The translations under genes and the position numbers were made by a program. From NCBI RefSeq assembly GCF_002217795.2, contig NZ_AP018823.1:1488001-1552000 (forward strand): a DNA stretch of 64,000 nucleotides, given 5' to 3'. Shown piece by piece: positions 1 through 9,051 of the stretch. Position 1 is the first letter of the stretch, and every line of letters begins with the position of its first letter. This stretch comes from Aquitalea magnusonii (GTDB taxonomy: Bacteria > Pseudomonadota > Gammaproteobacteria > Burkholderiales > Chromobacteriaceae). The notes beneath the pieces are model-generated. The model searched no databases, was not told the DNA's origin, and saw only the letters and a list, made by a program, of their open reading frames with translations.

Positions 1-832
1 CGTATGGCTGCAATATCTTCTGCCCAAGCAGGCTTTAACCATTCTGGCCGGCAAGCTGGCAAGTGCCGAAGCCGGCAGCCTGACCACGGCGGTCATCCGC
101 TGGTTTGTCGGACGCTATCAGGTGAACATGGCCGAAGCGGCCAATCCGGATATCAGCAGCTACCCCAGCTTCAACCAGTTTTTTACCCGCCCGCTGCGTG
201 CCGATGCCAGGCCCTTGGCCGACAGCGCGCTGATCTGCCCGGTAGATGGTGCCATCAGTCAGTTTGGGGCGATCCGTGCCGATCAGATCTTCCAGGCCAA
301 GGGGCATGATTATTCCACTACCGCACTGGTGGGCGGCGATGCCGACATGGCGGCACGCTATCAGGACGGCCAGTTCGCCACCATTTATCTGAGCCCGCGT
401 GATTACCACCGCATCCACATGCCTTGCGATGGGCGTCTGCTCAGCATGACTTATGTGCCCGGTGCGCTGTTTTCGGTGAACCCGGCTACGGCGCGTGGTG
501 TACCCGGTCTGTTTGCCCGTAACGAGCGGGTGGTGTGTGAGTTCGAAGGCCCGCATGGCCGTTTTGTGCTGACGCTGGTGGGGGCCACCATTGTAGGCAG
601 CATGGGCACGGTCTGGCATGGCATTGTCAATCCGCCGCGTCCGGGCCGGATTCAACGCTGGGATTATCAGGACCAGCAGATCATGCTGCGCAAGGGCGAG
701 GAAATGGGCCGCTTCCAACTGGGTTCTACCGTGGTGCTGTTGTTCCCCGCGGCAGCGGGTTTGCAGTTTAATGCGGCTTGGCAGCCGGCTGGCCCGGTCA
801 GACTGGGCGAATGCATGGCCGATCTGGTCTGA
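1..832 (+). CDS. psd: Phosphatidylserine decarboxylase, 5' end cut by window
   Basis: Membrane-associated enzyme that converts phosphatidylserine to phosphatidylethanolamine. The reading frame is open from the first bases of the window, so about ten N-terminal residues lie outside; the first visible residues (VWLQYLLPK) match the N-terminal region of proteobacterial Psd. An internal ATG at 122 is not the true start. Conserved blocks include YLSPRDYHRIHMPC, FARNERVV and, near the C-terminus, MGRFQLGSTV, where LGST is the self-cleavage site whose serine becomes the pyruvoyl cofactor. The protein ends about 32 residues after LGST, so the C-terminal tail of enterobacterial Psd is absent. A strong terminator follows immediately. 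Confidence 0.95.
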   Translation, partial: VWLQYLLPKQALTILAGKLASAEAGSLTTAVIRWFVGRYQVNMAEAANPDISSYPSFNQFFTRPLRADARPLADSALICPVDGAISQFGAIRADQIFQAKGHDYSTTALVGGDADMAARYQDGQFATIYLSPRDYHRIHMPCDGRLLSMTYVPGALFSVNPATARGVPGLFARNERVVCEFEGPHGRFVLTLVGATIVGSMGTVWHGIVNPPRPGRIQRWDYQDQQIMLRKGEEMGRFQLGSTVVLLFPAAAGLQFNAAWQPAGPVRLGECMADLV

Positions 833-836
833 GGTG

Positions 837-861
837 AAAACCGCCGTTGGCGGTTTTTTTT
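837..861 (+). terminator. Rho-independent terminator of psd
   Basis: The stem AAAACCGCC / GGCGGTTTT with a GTT loop runs into a T tract, starting five bases after the psd stop. The 150 or so bases between it and the next gene hold nothing recognisable. Confidence 0.85.
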
Positions 862-1015
862 ATATCCGCCGCGAATGCATGTGCGCCATCTGCGCGCGTG
901 TTGAACTATGCTAATGTCACTGTGGCTCTGGGTTTGATTGGCGGGCCAGCGTGCTCCTCTCCGGTGGTTGATGTGGTCGGGGAGGCTTTCTTTGTGCGGT
1001 GATTCGACCCCTCTC

Positions 1016-2512
1016 ATGAATACAGACCTGTCAGGACCTTCTGCCGTGCTGCCGTTGGCCACGCCGGATGCGCTGTTGCGGCCTGCCATCATGACGCCTT
1101 GGCAGCTATGGCACATGATTTCGCGGCGTGAGCGCTGCATCCTGTTTGGTGGCTGGCTGTTCAGCCTGTTGTTGTCACTCGGGCTGGGCGTGTTGTCGGT
1201 GGCGGATAACTGGTCCGGCATGCCGCTGCAGTTTGGCGGCGTGACGGTCTACATCACCGTGTATCCGGCCTTGCTGATCAGTCTGTGGTGGAGTTTGTGC
1301 CTGGGTTGGTGGTGGGGTGCTGTGCAGGGCTATCTGACTACGCTGGCGCTGGCCCTGTATGCCGGCATGGTCTGGCAGTGGGCAGCCCTGTTTGCCTTTG
1401 CCGACCCGCTGGGCGTGGCGGTGATGGTGCTGGGTTTCCGGGCATTGCCCATGTTACGCGGGCTGCGCAGCATGGATTCGGTGCTGCACTTTGTCCAGCT
1501 ATCATTTGTTGGCAGCATTTTCAGCTCCAGCGGCGCACTGATCTGGACTTATTGCAATAATCAGCCATTTAGCGAACTGCTGCCCATCTGGCAAGGCTGG
1601 TGGCTGGGTTTTTTCCTGCAGAACCTGTTTCTGGTGGGGCCGGTTCTGTCGCAAAGCTGGCCGGCAACCGACCGCTGGCTCAGCCGCCATCTTGCATTAC
1701 AGCCTGCCGGTGAGGCCGAGTCGCGCCATTTGATCGTACTGCTGCTGGTTTTGGTCAGCGTGGGGGCGCTGGTATACGGCTATTTGTCGCTCAGCCTGGG
1801 TAGCAGTCTGCTGTTGGGGCAATTACAACATGGTCTGCCGCCGCAAATCCACCATGCCGCCATGGTGATGACCCAGACCGGCTGGGTGTTTTTCTGGGTG
1901 TTTGCCCTGCTGGTATTGTTCAACGCTTTTTTTGCCTATCGGTTGTTTCTGCATTGGCAGGGGCGTAACCAGCAATTGCTGGATGCGCTGCAGCAGAGCA
2001 ATGCCCACCTGGCGCAACTGGTGCGGCTGGATGGGCTGACCGGTCTGCTCAATCGCCGTTCCGGTGACGAGGTATTGCAGCAGGAATGGTTGCGCAGTCA
2101 GCGCTCAGGGCAGCAGGCGGTGCTGATCATGCTGGATATCGACCATTTCAAGCAGGTGAATGATGAATACGGCCACGATGTGGGCGATCAGGTGATTGTG
2201 CAGGTGGCCATGCTGTTGCAGGAGCACCTGCGCCTGCACGACACCGCCATCCGCTACGGTGGCGAAGAATTCCTGCTGGTGCTGCCGGATTCCACGCTGG
2301 AAAATGCCACGCTGCTGGCCGAAACCCTGCGCCAGCAAATGGCGGCCCGTCTGGTGCATGCCAGTCAGGCCGACATCATGGTGACCCTGAGCCTGGGGGT
2401 GGCAAGTGCCTCACTGTTGATGGCCGACAAGGCCGCCTGGCTGAAACAGGCTGACATGGCGCTGTATCAGGCCAAGCGTGCCGGGCGCAATCGGGTGGTG
2501 GTGGCTGGCTGA
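1016..2512 (+). CDS. Membrane-bound diguanylate cyclase (GGDEF)
   Basis: Predicted to make the second messenger c-di-GMP from two GTP. Residues about 40-325 form a hydrophobic multi-helix sensor region rich in Trp and Leu that resembles MASE-type integral membrane sensors but which I cannot name. Residues about 340-495 are a GGDEF domain. The A-site is GGEEF at 415-419, so the catalytic signature is intact, and an RxxD inhibitory site (RLHD, 406-409) sits exactly five residues upstream, implying product feedback inhibition. The start is uncertain: ATG 1016 lacks a clear ribosome-binding site, ATG 971 and TTG 938 are in frame, and TTG 992 follows GGAGG (981-985) at good spacing. It is a single-gene unit bounded by terminators. 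Confidence 0.88.
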   Translation: MNTDLSGPSAVLPLATPDALLRPAIMTPWQLWHMISRRERCILFGGWLFSLLLSLGLGVLSVADNWSGMPLQFGGVTVYITVYPALLISLWWSLCLGWWWGAVQGYLTTLALALYAGMVWQWAALFAFADPLGVAVMVLGFRALPMLRGLRSMDSVLHFVQLSFVGSIFSSSGALIWTYCNNQPFSELLPIWQGWWLGFFLQNLFLVGPVLSQSWPATDRWLSRHLALQPAGEAESRHLIVLLLVLVSVGALVYGYLSLSLGSSLLLGQLQHGLPPQIHHAAMVMTQTGWVFFWVFALLVLFNAFFAYRLFLHWQGRNQQLLDALQQSNAHLAQLVRLDGLTGLLNRRSGDEVLQQEWLRSQRSGQQAVLIMLDIDHFKQVNDEYGHDVGDQVIVQVAMLLQEHLRLHDTAIRYGGEEFLLVLPDSTLENATLLAETLRQQMAARLVHASQADIMVTLSLGVASASLLMADKAAWLKQADMALYQAKRAGRNRVVVAG

Positions 2513-2531
2513 GGCTGGCCATTAGCCGATG

Positions 2532-2562
2532 AAAAATGGCCACCCAAGGGTGGCCATTGTTG
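2532..2562. terminator. Bidirectional terminator between GGDEF gene and prpF
   Basis: Perfect 11-bp stem AATGGCCACCC (2535-2545) and GGGTGGCCATT (2548-2558). On the minus strand it is followed by five T residues, so it mainly ends the prp operon; the plus-strand tail (GTTGTTGG) is weaker. Confidence 0.8.
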
Positions 2563-2579
2563 TTGGCGGACTGCTGCGC

Positions 2580-3776
2580 TCAGAAGCTGTCGCCGGGAAT
2601 ACGCACCCAGCCTTCCATCAGCACGCGGGCGCTGCGGCTCATGATGGCCTTGCTGACCTGCCATTGGCCATCCACCAGCTTTGCTTCCGCGCCAACGCGC
2701 AGGGTGCCGGACGGGTGGCCAAAGCGCACCGACTGACGTTCGCCACCACCGGCGGCCAGGTTTACCAGCGTGCCAGGAATGGCGGCAGCCGTGCCGATGG
2801 CCACCGCAGCGGTGCCCATCATCGCATGGTGCAGCTTGCCCATGGACATGGCGCGCACGCGCAGGTCGATGTCTGCCGCGGTGATTTCCTTGCCGCTGGA
2901 GGCGATGTAGGCCGCAGGCGGAGCGACAAAGGCAATCTTGGGCGTGTGCTGGCGGGTGGCCGCTTCGGTGATGTCCTTGATCAGCCCCATGCGTACCGCG
3001 CCGTGTGCGCGGATGGTTTCAAAGCGGGCCAGTGCCGTCGCATCGCCATTGATGGCCTCCTGCAGTTCGCTACCGCTGTAACCCAGTTCTGCTGCGTTAA
3101 GGAAGATGGTGGGGATGCCGGCGTTGATCATGGTGGCCTGGAAACTGCCCACGCCCGGAACATCCAGCGTGTTCACCACATTGCCGGTGGGGAACATCGC
3201 GCCGCCGCCGCCATCGCCTTCGCCCTCGTCGGCCGGGTCGAGGAATTCCAGTTGTACCTCGGCCGCCGGGAAGGTAACGCCGTCCAGCTCGAAATCGCCG
3301 GTCTCCTGTACTTCACCGTTGGTGATGGGCACATGGGCGATGATGGTCTTGCTGATATTGGCCTGCCAGATGCGCACCGTGGCCACGCCATTGGCCGGGA
3401 TGCGGCTGGCGTCCACCAGCCCGCTCATGATGGCAAAGGAGCCGACGGCGGCGGACAGGTTGCCGCAGTTGCCGCTCCAGTCGACAAACGCCTTGTCGAT
3501 GGCCACCTGGCCAAACAGGTAGTCCACATCGTGATCGGGCCGGCTGCTCTTGGCCAGGATCACCGTCTTGCTGGTGCTGGAGGTGGCACCGCCCATGCCG
3601 TCGATCTGCTTGCCGTAGGGGTCGGGGCTGCCGATCACCCGCATCAGGATGGCATCACGCACTGGGCCGGGCTGCTGGGCGGCGGCAGGCAGGTCTTGCA
3701 GGCGGAAAAACACCCCCTTGCTGGTGCCGCCACGGATATAGGTGGCAGGAATGCGGATTTGTGGAGCATGGGCCAT
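2580..3776 (-). CDS. prpF: 2-methylaconitate cis-trans isomerase PrpF
   Basis: A 398-residue member of the PrpF family (diaminopimelate-epimerase-like fold). It isomerises the trans-2-methylaconitate made by AcnD to the cis form, completing the AcnD route of the 2-methylcitrate cycle. The N-terminus PATYIRGGTSKGVFF is characteristic, and the CGNLSAAVG segment carries the cysteine typical of this fold. It is the last gene of the minus-strand order prpB-prpC-acnD-prpF, after a 169-base spacer that holds two long hairpins, and is followed by a terminator. AcnD with PrpF is the known alternative to PrpD, which is not present here. Confidence 0.95.
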   Translation of the reverse strand: MAHAPQIRIPATYIRGGTSKGVFFRLQDLPAAAQQPGPVRDAILMRVIGSPDPYGKQIDGMGGATSSTSKTVILAKSSRPDHDVDYLFGQVAIDKAFVDWSGNCGNLSAAVGSFAIMSGLVDASRIPANGVATVRIWQANISKTIIAHVPITNGEVQETGDFELDGVTFPAAEVQLEFLDPADEGEGDGGGGAMFPTGNVVNTLDVPGVGSFQATMINAGIPTIFLNAAELGYSGSELQEAINGDATALARFETIRAHGAVRMGLIKDITEAATRQHTPKIAFVAPPAAYIASSGKEITAADIDLRVRAMSMGKLHHAMMGTAAVAIGTAAAIPGTLVNLAAGGGERQSVRFGHPSGTLRVGAEAKLVDGQWQVSKAIMSRSARVLMEGWVRIPGDSF

Positions 3777-3842
3777 GCAGTCTCTCCTGTCATGCTGTGG
3801 GCAAGGCCGTCAACAGGCATTGCCGGAATAGGGTGGCAAGCA

Positions 3843-3940
3843 GCAGGGCGGCTGCGAAACGGATTTCGCGCCGCCCTGCGGTTGGGGGCTGCTCTGGGTC
3901 CGGCCTGCCGGCAGGGACATACCCGCAGGCCGGGAGCAGC
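3843..3940 (-). other. Two long hairpins in the acnD-prpF spacer
   Basis: The first hairpin (3843-3879) pairs GCAGGGCGGC with GCCGCCCTGC and then GCGAAA with TTTCGC around a CGGA loop. The second (3888-3940) pairs GCTGCTC with GAGCAGC and CCGGCCTGC with GCAGGCCGG. Neither is followed by a T tract on the minus strand, so they are more likely to be mRNA-stability or processing structures than terminators. Confidence 0.65.
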
Positions 3941-3945
3941 AAAAC

Positions 3946-6546
3946 TCAAGCGGTGGTGGACTCCAGGAAGTCCTGGGCGAAGCGTTGCAGCACGCCGCCA
4001 GCCTGATACACCCGCACTTCGGCGGCGGTATCCAGACGGCAGGTGACCGGCACTTCCAGCGTCTCGCCATTGCGACGGTGAATCACCAGCGTCAGCGTGC
4101 AGCGCGGCGAGATGTCGCCCTTGACGTCGTAGCTTTCGGTACCGTCAATGGCCAGGGTTTTGCGGTTGGTGCCGGCCTTGAATTCCAGCGGCAATACGCC
4201 CATGCCCACCAGGTTGGTGCGGTGGATGCGTTCGAAGCCTTCGGCCACGATGGCTTCCACCCCGGCCAGCCGCACGCCCTTGGCTGCCCAGTCACGCGAG
4301 CTGCCCTGGCCGTAGTCGGCACCGGCAATGATGATCAGCGGCTGTTTGCGCGCCATATAGGTTTCGATGGCCTCCCACATGCGGGTGACCTTGCCTTCCG
4401 GCTCGATGCGCGCCAGCGAACCCTTCTTCACCGCGCCATCCACCACGGCCATTTCGTTCACCAGTTGCGGATTGGCAAAGGTGGCGCGCTGGGCGGTGAG
4501 GTGGTCGCCACGGTGGGTGGCGTAGGAGTTGAAGTCCTCTTCCGGCAAGCCCATCTTGGCCAGGTATTCACCGGCAGCCGAGCTGGGCAGGATGGCGTTG
4601 GACGGCGACAGGTGGTCGGTGGTGATGTTGTCCGGCAGCACCGCCAGCGGCAGCATGCCCTTGAGCGTGCGCTCGCCAGCCAGCGCGCCTTCCCAGTAGG
4701 GCGGACGACGGATGTAGGTGGACATCGGACGCCAGTCGTACAGCGGGCTCTTGGCTTCTTCCACCTGACCCAGGTCGAACATCGGGATGTACACCTGCTT
4801 GAACTGTTCCGGCTTCACGCAGCGTGCCACGATGGCGTCGATCTCATCATCGGACGGCCACAGGTCCTGCAGGCGGATTTCCTTGCCATCCACCACGCCC
4901 AGCACGTCTTTTTCGATATCAAAGCGCACGGTACCTGCAATGGCGTAAGCCACAACCAGCGGCGGCGAGGCGAGGAAGGCCTGCTTGGCATACGGGTGGA
5001 TACGGCCATCGAAGTTGCGGTTGCCCGACAGTACGGCGGCGGTGTACAGGTCGCGGTCTATGATTTCCTGCTGGATTTTCGGGTCCAGTGCGCCGGACAT
5101 GCCGTTACAGGTGGTGCAGGCATAGGCGACGATGCCAAAGCCCAGCTTTTCCAGTTCCGGCAGCAGTCCGGCCTCTTCCAGATACAGCCTGGCCACCTTG
5201 GAGCCCGGAGCAAACGAGGACTTCACCCACGGCTTGCGCAGCAGGCCCAGTTCGTTGGCTTTCTTGGCCAGCAGGCCGGCGGCCACTACATTGCGCGGGT
5301 TGCTGGTGTTGGTGCAGCTGGTGATGGCGGCAATGATGACCGCGCCATCCGGCAGCAGGCCTTCGGCTTCTTCGGCACGGGCCTTGTCCAGGTCAACCGC
5401 AATGCCGCGCTCGGCCAGTGCCGAGGTGGGCAGACGCTTGTGCGGGTTGGACGGGCCAGCCATATTGCGCACCACGCTGGACAGGTCGAATTCCAGCACA
5501 CGCTCGTATTGCGCGCTTTCCAGGCTGTCGGCCCACAGGCCGCTGACCTTGGCATAGTTTTCCACCAGCGCCACTTGCTCGGCTTCGCGGCCGGTCAGCT
5601 TGAGGTAGTCGATGGTTTGCTGGTCGATGTAGAACATGGCCGCGGTGGCGCCATATTCCGGACACATATTGGAAATGGTGGCACGGTCGCCGATGGACAG
5701 GCTGGCAGCGCCATCACCAAAGAATTCCACGTAAGCGCCCACCACACGTTCCTTGCGCAGGAACTCGGTGAGGGCCAGCACGATGTCGGTGGCGGTAATG
5801 CCGGGCTGGCGCTGGCCGGTGAGCTTGACGCCCACGATGTCCGGCAGGCGCATCATGGACGGGTGGCCCAGCATCACGGTTTCCGCTTCCAGGCCACCCA
5901 CGCCGATGGCAATCACGCCCAGCGCATCCACGTGCGGGGTGTGGCTGTCGGTGCCGACACAGGTGTCGGGGAAGGCCACGCCGTCACGCACCTGAATCAC
6001 CGGCGACATTTTTTCCAGATTGATCTGGTGCATGATGCCGTTGCCGGCAGGAATCACGTCCACGTTCTTGAAGGCAGTCTTGGTCCACTCGATGAAGTGG
6101 AAGCGGTCTTCATTGCGACGGTCTTCAATGGCGCGGTTTTTTTCGAAAGCCTGCGGGTCGAAACCACCACATTCCACGGCCAGCGAGTGGTCGACAATCA
6201 ACTGTGTCGGCACCACCGGGTTGACCAGCGAGGGGTCGCCACCCTTGTCGGCAATGGCGTCGCGCAGACCGGCCAGATCCACCAGTGCGGTCTGGCCCAG
6301 AATGTCGTGGCACACCACGCGCGCCGGATACCAGGGGAAATCCAGGTCGCGCTTGCGTTCGATCAGTTGCTTGAGCGCGTCGGTCAGCAGTTCCGGTTCG
6401 CAGCGGCGCACCAGTTGCTCGGCCAGTACGCGCGAGGTATAGGGCAGGGTGGCATAGGCGCCGGGCGCAATGGCGTCAACGGCGGCGCGGGTGTCGTAGT
6501 AGTCCAGCTGGCTGCCGGGCAATCGGGTGCGGTAGTTTTTGTTCAT
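3946..6546 (-). CDS. acnD: Fe/S-dependent 2-methylisocitrate dehydratase AcnD
   Basis: An 866-residue aconitase-superfamily enzyme that dehydrates 2-methylcitrate to 2-methylaconitate in propionyl-CoA breakdown. The N-terminus MNKNYRTRLPGSQLDYYD and the length fit AcnD rather than AcnA. The cluster cysteines appear in TSCTNTSNP and ACTTCNG, the usual three-Cys arrangement for a [4Fe-4S] centre. The C-terminal swivel domain contains the conserved YGQGSSRDWAAKG segment. Its position directly upstream of prpF and downstream of prpC supports AcnD. The long open frame on the opposite strand is a codon-bias shadow. Confidence 0.96.
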   Translation of the reverse strand: MNKNYRTRLPGSQLDYYDTRAAVDAIAPGAYATLPYTSRVLAEQLVRRCEPELLTDALKQLIERKRDLDFPWYPARVVCHDILGQTALVDLAGLRDAIADKGGDPSLVNPVVPTQLIVDHSLAVECGGFDPQAFEKNRAIEDRRNEDRFHFIEWTKTAFKNVDVIPAGNGIMHQINLEKMSPVIQVRDGVAFPDTCVGTDSHTPHVDALGVIAIGVGGLEAETVMLGHPSMMRLPDIVGVKLTGQRQPGITATDIVLALTEFLRKERVVGAYVEFFGDGAASLSIGDRATISNMCPEYGATAAMFYIDQQTIDYLKLTGREAEQVALVENYAKVSGLWADSLESAQYERVLEFDLSSVVRNMAGPSNPHKRLPTSALAERGIAVDLDKARAEEAEGLLPDGAVIIAAITSCTNTSNPRNVVAAGLLAKKANELGLLRKPWVKSSFAPGSKVARLYLEEAGLLPELEKLGFGIVAYACTTCNGMSGALDPKIQQEIIDRDLYTAAVLSGNRNFDGRIHPYAKQAFLASPPLVVAYAIAGTVRFDIEKDVLGVVDGKEIRLQDLWPSDDEIDAIVARCVKPEQFKQVYIPMFDLGQVEEAKSPLYDWRPMSTYIRRPPYWEGALAGERTLKGMLPLAVLPDNITTDHLSPSNAILPSSAAGEYLAKMGLPEEDFNSYATHRGDHLTAQRATFANPQLVNEMAVVDGAVKKGSLARIEPEGKVTRMWEAIETYMARKQPLIIIAGADYGQGSSRDWAAKGVRLAGVEAIVAEGFERIHRTNLVGMGVLPLEFKAGTNRKTLAIDGTESYDVKGDISPRCTLTLVIHRRNGETLEVPVTCRLDTAAEVRVYQAGGVLQRFAQDFLESTTA

Positions 6547-6580
6547 GGCGTCGCTAAAACTCTCAGGGTGGAAGCAAAGC

Positions 6581-6609
6581 GGGGAGCTATCCTTGCGGCT
6601 TAGCTCCCC
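6581..6609 (-). other. Intercistronic hairpin prpC-acnD
   Basis: Perfect 9-bp stem GGGGAGCTA (6581-6589) and TAGCTCCCC (6601-6609) in the 69-base spacer. No T tract follows it on the minus strand. It is probably an mRNA structure and not a full terminator. Confidence 0.55.
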
Positions 6610-6615
6610 TGACCA

Positions 6616-7764
6616 TCAGCGTTGTGCCAGCGGCACGAAGGCCTGATCGTCCGGGCCGGTGTAGTTGGCCGACGGGCGGATGATCTTGCCGTCAATGCGT
6701 TGCTCGATCACGTGTGCGCTCCAGCCGCTGGTACGGGCAATCACGAACAGCGGGGTGAACATGGCAGTCGGTACGCCCATCATGTGGTAGGACACAGCGG
6801 AGAACCAGTCCAGATTGGGGAACATCTTCTTGATGTCCCACATCACGCTTTCCAGACGCTCGGCAATGTCGAACATCTTGCTGTCGCCGGCTGCGGCGGA
6901 CAGGTTGCGCGCCACTTCCTTGATCACCTTGTTGCGCGGGTCGGAGATGGTGTACACCGGGTGGCCAAAACCAATCACCACTTCCTTGCGTTCCACGCGG
7001 GCCTTGATGTCAGCCTCGGCTTCATCCGGATTGTCGTAACGCTTCTGGATTTCAAACGCCACTTCATTGGCACCGCCGTGCTTGGGGCCGCGCAGCGCGC
7101 CAATGGCACCGGTAATGCTGGAGTACATGTCCGAACCGGTACCGGCAATCACGCGGCTGGTAAAGGTGGAGGCGTTGAATTCGTGCTCGGCGTACAGGAT
7201 CAGCGAGGTATGCATCGCCTTCACCCACAGCTCGGACGGCTTTTCACCGTGCAGCAGGTGCAGGAAATGGCCGCCGATGGAGTCGTCGTCGGTTTCCACC
7301 TCGATGCGCTTGCCGTTGTGGCTGAAGTGGTACCAGTACAGCAGCATGGAGCCGAAGGAAGCCATCAGGCGGTCGGCGATGTCACGCGCACCGGCGCTAT
7401 TGTGGTCGTCTTTTTCCGGCAGGGTGCAGCCCAGGGCGGACACGCCGCTGCGCATCACGTCCATCGGGTGGGCGGAGGCGGGCAGGGCTTCCAGCACGCT
7501 CTTCACCACTTGCGGCAGGCCGCGCAGGGCTTTCAGCTTTTGCTTGTAGCCTGTCAGCTCGGCCTTGTTCGGCAGCTTGCCGTGCACCAGCAGGTAGGCG
7601 ACTTCTTCAAATTCGCACTGATCGGCGATATCCAGAATGTCATAGCCGCGATAGCTCAGGTCGTTGCCGGTACGGCCAACCGTACACAGGGCGGTATTGC
7701 CGGCGGCCACGCCGGACAGGGCGACCGATTTCTTCGGCTTGCCAGTCAGAACCACTTCAGTCAT
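6616..7764 (-). CDS. prpC: 2-methylcitrate synthase PrpC
   Basis: Condenses propionyl-CoA with oxaloacetate to 2-methylcitrate, the first step of the 2-methylcitrate cycle. The 382-residue length fits PrpC, which is shorter than the roughly 430-residue GltA. The citrate synthase signature [13 protein letters not shown] is present, with further conserved segments [11 protein letters not shown] and [14 protein letters not shown]. It is the second gene of the prp operon. It is separated from prpB by a 163-base spacer holding a 27-bp tandem duplication of the prpB 3' end. Confidence 0.96.
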   Translation of the reverse strand: MTEVVLTGKPKKSVALSGVAAGNTALCTVGRTGNDLSYRGYDILDIADQCEFEEVAYLLVHGKLPNKAELTGYKQKLKALRGLPQVVKSVLEALPASAHPMDVMRSGVSALGCTLPEKDDHNSAGARDIADRLMASFGSMLLYWYHFSHNGKRIEVETDDDSIGGHFLHLLHGEKPSELWVKAMHTSLILYAEHEFNASTFTSRVIAGTGSDMYSSITGAIGALRGPKHGGANEVAFEIQKRYDNPDEAEADIKARVERKEVVIGFGHPVYTISDPRNKVIKEVARNLSAAAGDSKMFDIAERLESVMWDIKKMFPNLDWFSAVSYHMMGVPTAMFTPLFVIARTSGWSAHVIEQRIDGKIIRPSANYTGPDDQAFVPLAQR

Positions 7765-7870
7765 GCCATTTCTCCTTGGACAATTTCTCTGCTGTTACTG
7801 TTGTGCGCATGGTCAGGCTGCGCGGGGCTGCCTGACTGATTGGTTTTGCTGCCAGTCTTGCTGGTGGCAG

Positions 7871-7948
7871 ACAGTTATTTGTTTTGCCTTCGGCGGACCG
7901 TTACTTGTTTTTGCCTTCGGCGGACCGTTACTTGTTTTTGCCTTCGGC
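7871..7948 (-). repeat. 27-bp tandem duplication of the prpB 3' end
   Basis: Two identical 27-base units lie at 7886-7912 and 7913-7939. Each holds GCCTTCGGC, GGACC and GTTACTTGTTTTT. The second unit runs into the genuine prpB C-terminus at 7940, and a degenerate partial copy precedes the first. On the minus strand each copy repeats the last prpB codons (AEGKNK plus stop), so the extra copies lie beyond the stop codon. Confidence 0.85.
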
Positions 7949-8809
7949 AAAGAGCCCATCCAGCTTTTGCTCGTAGCTGTGGTAGCCCAGGTGTTCGTAC
8001 AGATCCATGCGGGTCTGCATCAGGTCCAGCACATTTTTCTGGGTGCCGTCGCGACGCAGCGCGCCGTACACATTCAGTGCGGCCTGGCTCATGGCACGGA
8101 AGGCGGACAGCGGGTACAGCACCAGCGACACACCGTTTTCGCCCAGCTCCTGCGTGGTGTAGAGCGGGGTGGAGCCAAACTCGGTGATGTTGGCCAGCAC
8201 CGGCACGCCCACGGCTTCGGCAAACTGCTTGTACATGGCCAGATCGGTCATGGCTTCCGGGAAAATCATGTCGGCACCGGCTTCCACGCAGGCCACGGCG
8301 CGTTCGATGGCGGAATCCAGTCCTTCCACGGCCAGCGCATCGGTGCGGGCCATGATGACGAAGCTGTCATCCTTGCGCGCATCGGTGGCGGCCTTGATGC
8401 GGTCTACCATTTCTTCCTGGCTGACAATCGCCTTGTTCGGGCGATGGCCGCAGCGCTTTTGCTGTACCTGGTCTTCGATATGCACGGCAGCAGCACCGGC
8501 TTTTTCCAGGCTGCGGATGGCGCGGGCGATATTGAAAGCACCACCCCAGCCGGTATCGATATCCACCAGCAGCGGCAGTTCGGTCACGTCGGTAATGCGG
8601 CGCACATCAATCAGCACGTCTTCCAGGGTGGTGATGCCCAAGTCAGGAATGCCGCAGGAGCAAGCGGCAACACCGCCACCGGACAGATAAAGGGACTTGA
8701 AGCCTGAGTGTTCGGCCAAACGTGCTGCATAGGCATTGACTGCGCCTACAACCTGCAGCGGCTTTTCTTGTTCAACGGCGCGGCGGAAGCGTTGACCGGG
8801 TGTGCTCAT
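7928..8809 (-). CDS. prpB: Methylisocitrate lyase PrpB
   Basis: Cleaves 2-methylisocitrate to succinate and pyruvate, the last step of the cycle. The 293-residue length is typical of the isocitrate-lyase/PEP-mutase superfamily. KRCGH, the active-site loop with the catalytic cysteine, lies in [14 protein letters not shown], and the metal-binding [11 protein letters not shown] segment is intact. It is the first gene of the prp operon and is transcribed away from rpoE. An AAGGAC ribosome-binding site precedes the ATG. A dyad at 8873-8895 upstream may be its operator. No prpR regulator gene is adjacent in this window. Confidence 0.96.
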   Translation of the reverse strand: MSTPGQRFRRAVEQEKPLQVVGAVNAYAARLAEHSGFKSLYLSGGGVAACSCGIPDLGITTLEDVLIDVRRITDVTELPLLVDIDTGWGGAFNIARAIRSLEKAGAAAVHIEDQVQQKRCGHRPNKAIVSQEEMVDRIKAATDARKDDSFVIMARTDALAVEGLDSAIERAVACVEAGADMIFPEAMTDLAMYKQFAEAVGVPVLANITEFGSTPLYTTQELGENGVSLVLYPLSAFRAMSQAALNVYGALRRDGTQKNVLDLMQTRMDLYEHLGYHSYEQKLDGLFAEGKNK

Positions 8810-8872
8810 GGCAAGGTCCTTATATTGAGTGCGGGTGATGTTGCGGTCATTCTAGCAAGTGCTTGGTTGGAG

Positions 8873-8895
8873 TGCAAATGCGCTATCGCACTGCA
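8873..8895. promoter_or_regulatory. Dyad-symmetric candidate operator of the prp operon
   Basis: TGCG-CTAT-CGCA (8879-8890) is nested within flanking TGCA boxes at 8873-8876 and 8892-8895, about 65 bases upstream of prpB. Its nested symmetry and position suggest a repressor or activator site. The regulator is unknown. Confidence 0.4.
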
Positions 8896-8958
8896 AGCAG
8901 GAGGAAAGTTTCAGCTTTTGCTGAAGGTCTGCTATGTTTCCGGGCAACAAAGCTCGGG

Positions 8959-8986
8959 GGAACTCATTGCACGTGCCACGGTCTAG
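8959..8986 (+). promoter_or_regulatory. Sigma-E type promoter of rpoE
   Basis: GGAACTC (8959-8965), 16 bases, then TCTAG (8982-8986). This is close to the extracytoplasmic sigma-E/AlgU pattern GGAACTT-N16-TCTGA, as expected for an autoregulated rpoE. It lies about 65 bases upstream of the rpoE ATG. Confidence 0.6.
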
Positions 8987-9051
8987 TGCTGTGTCCGCAC
9001 AGCCGTACATACAACTAAACCAGTGGACAATTCAGGGAGCATTACAACGAC

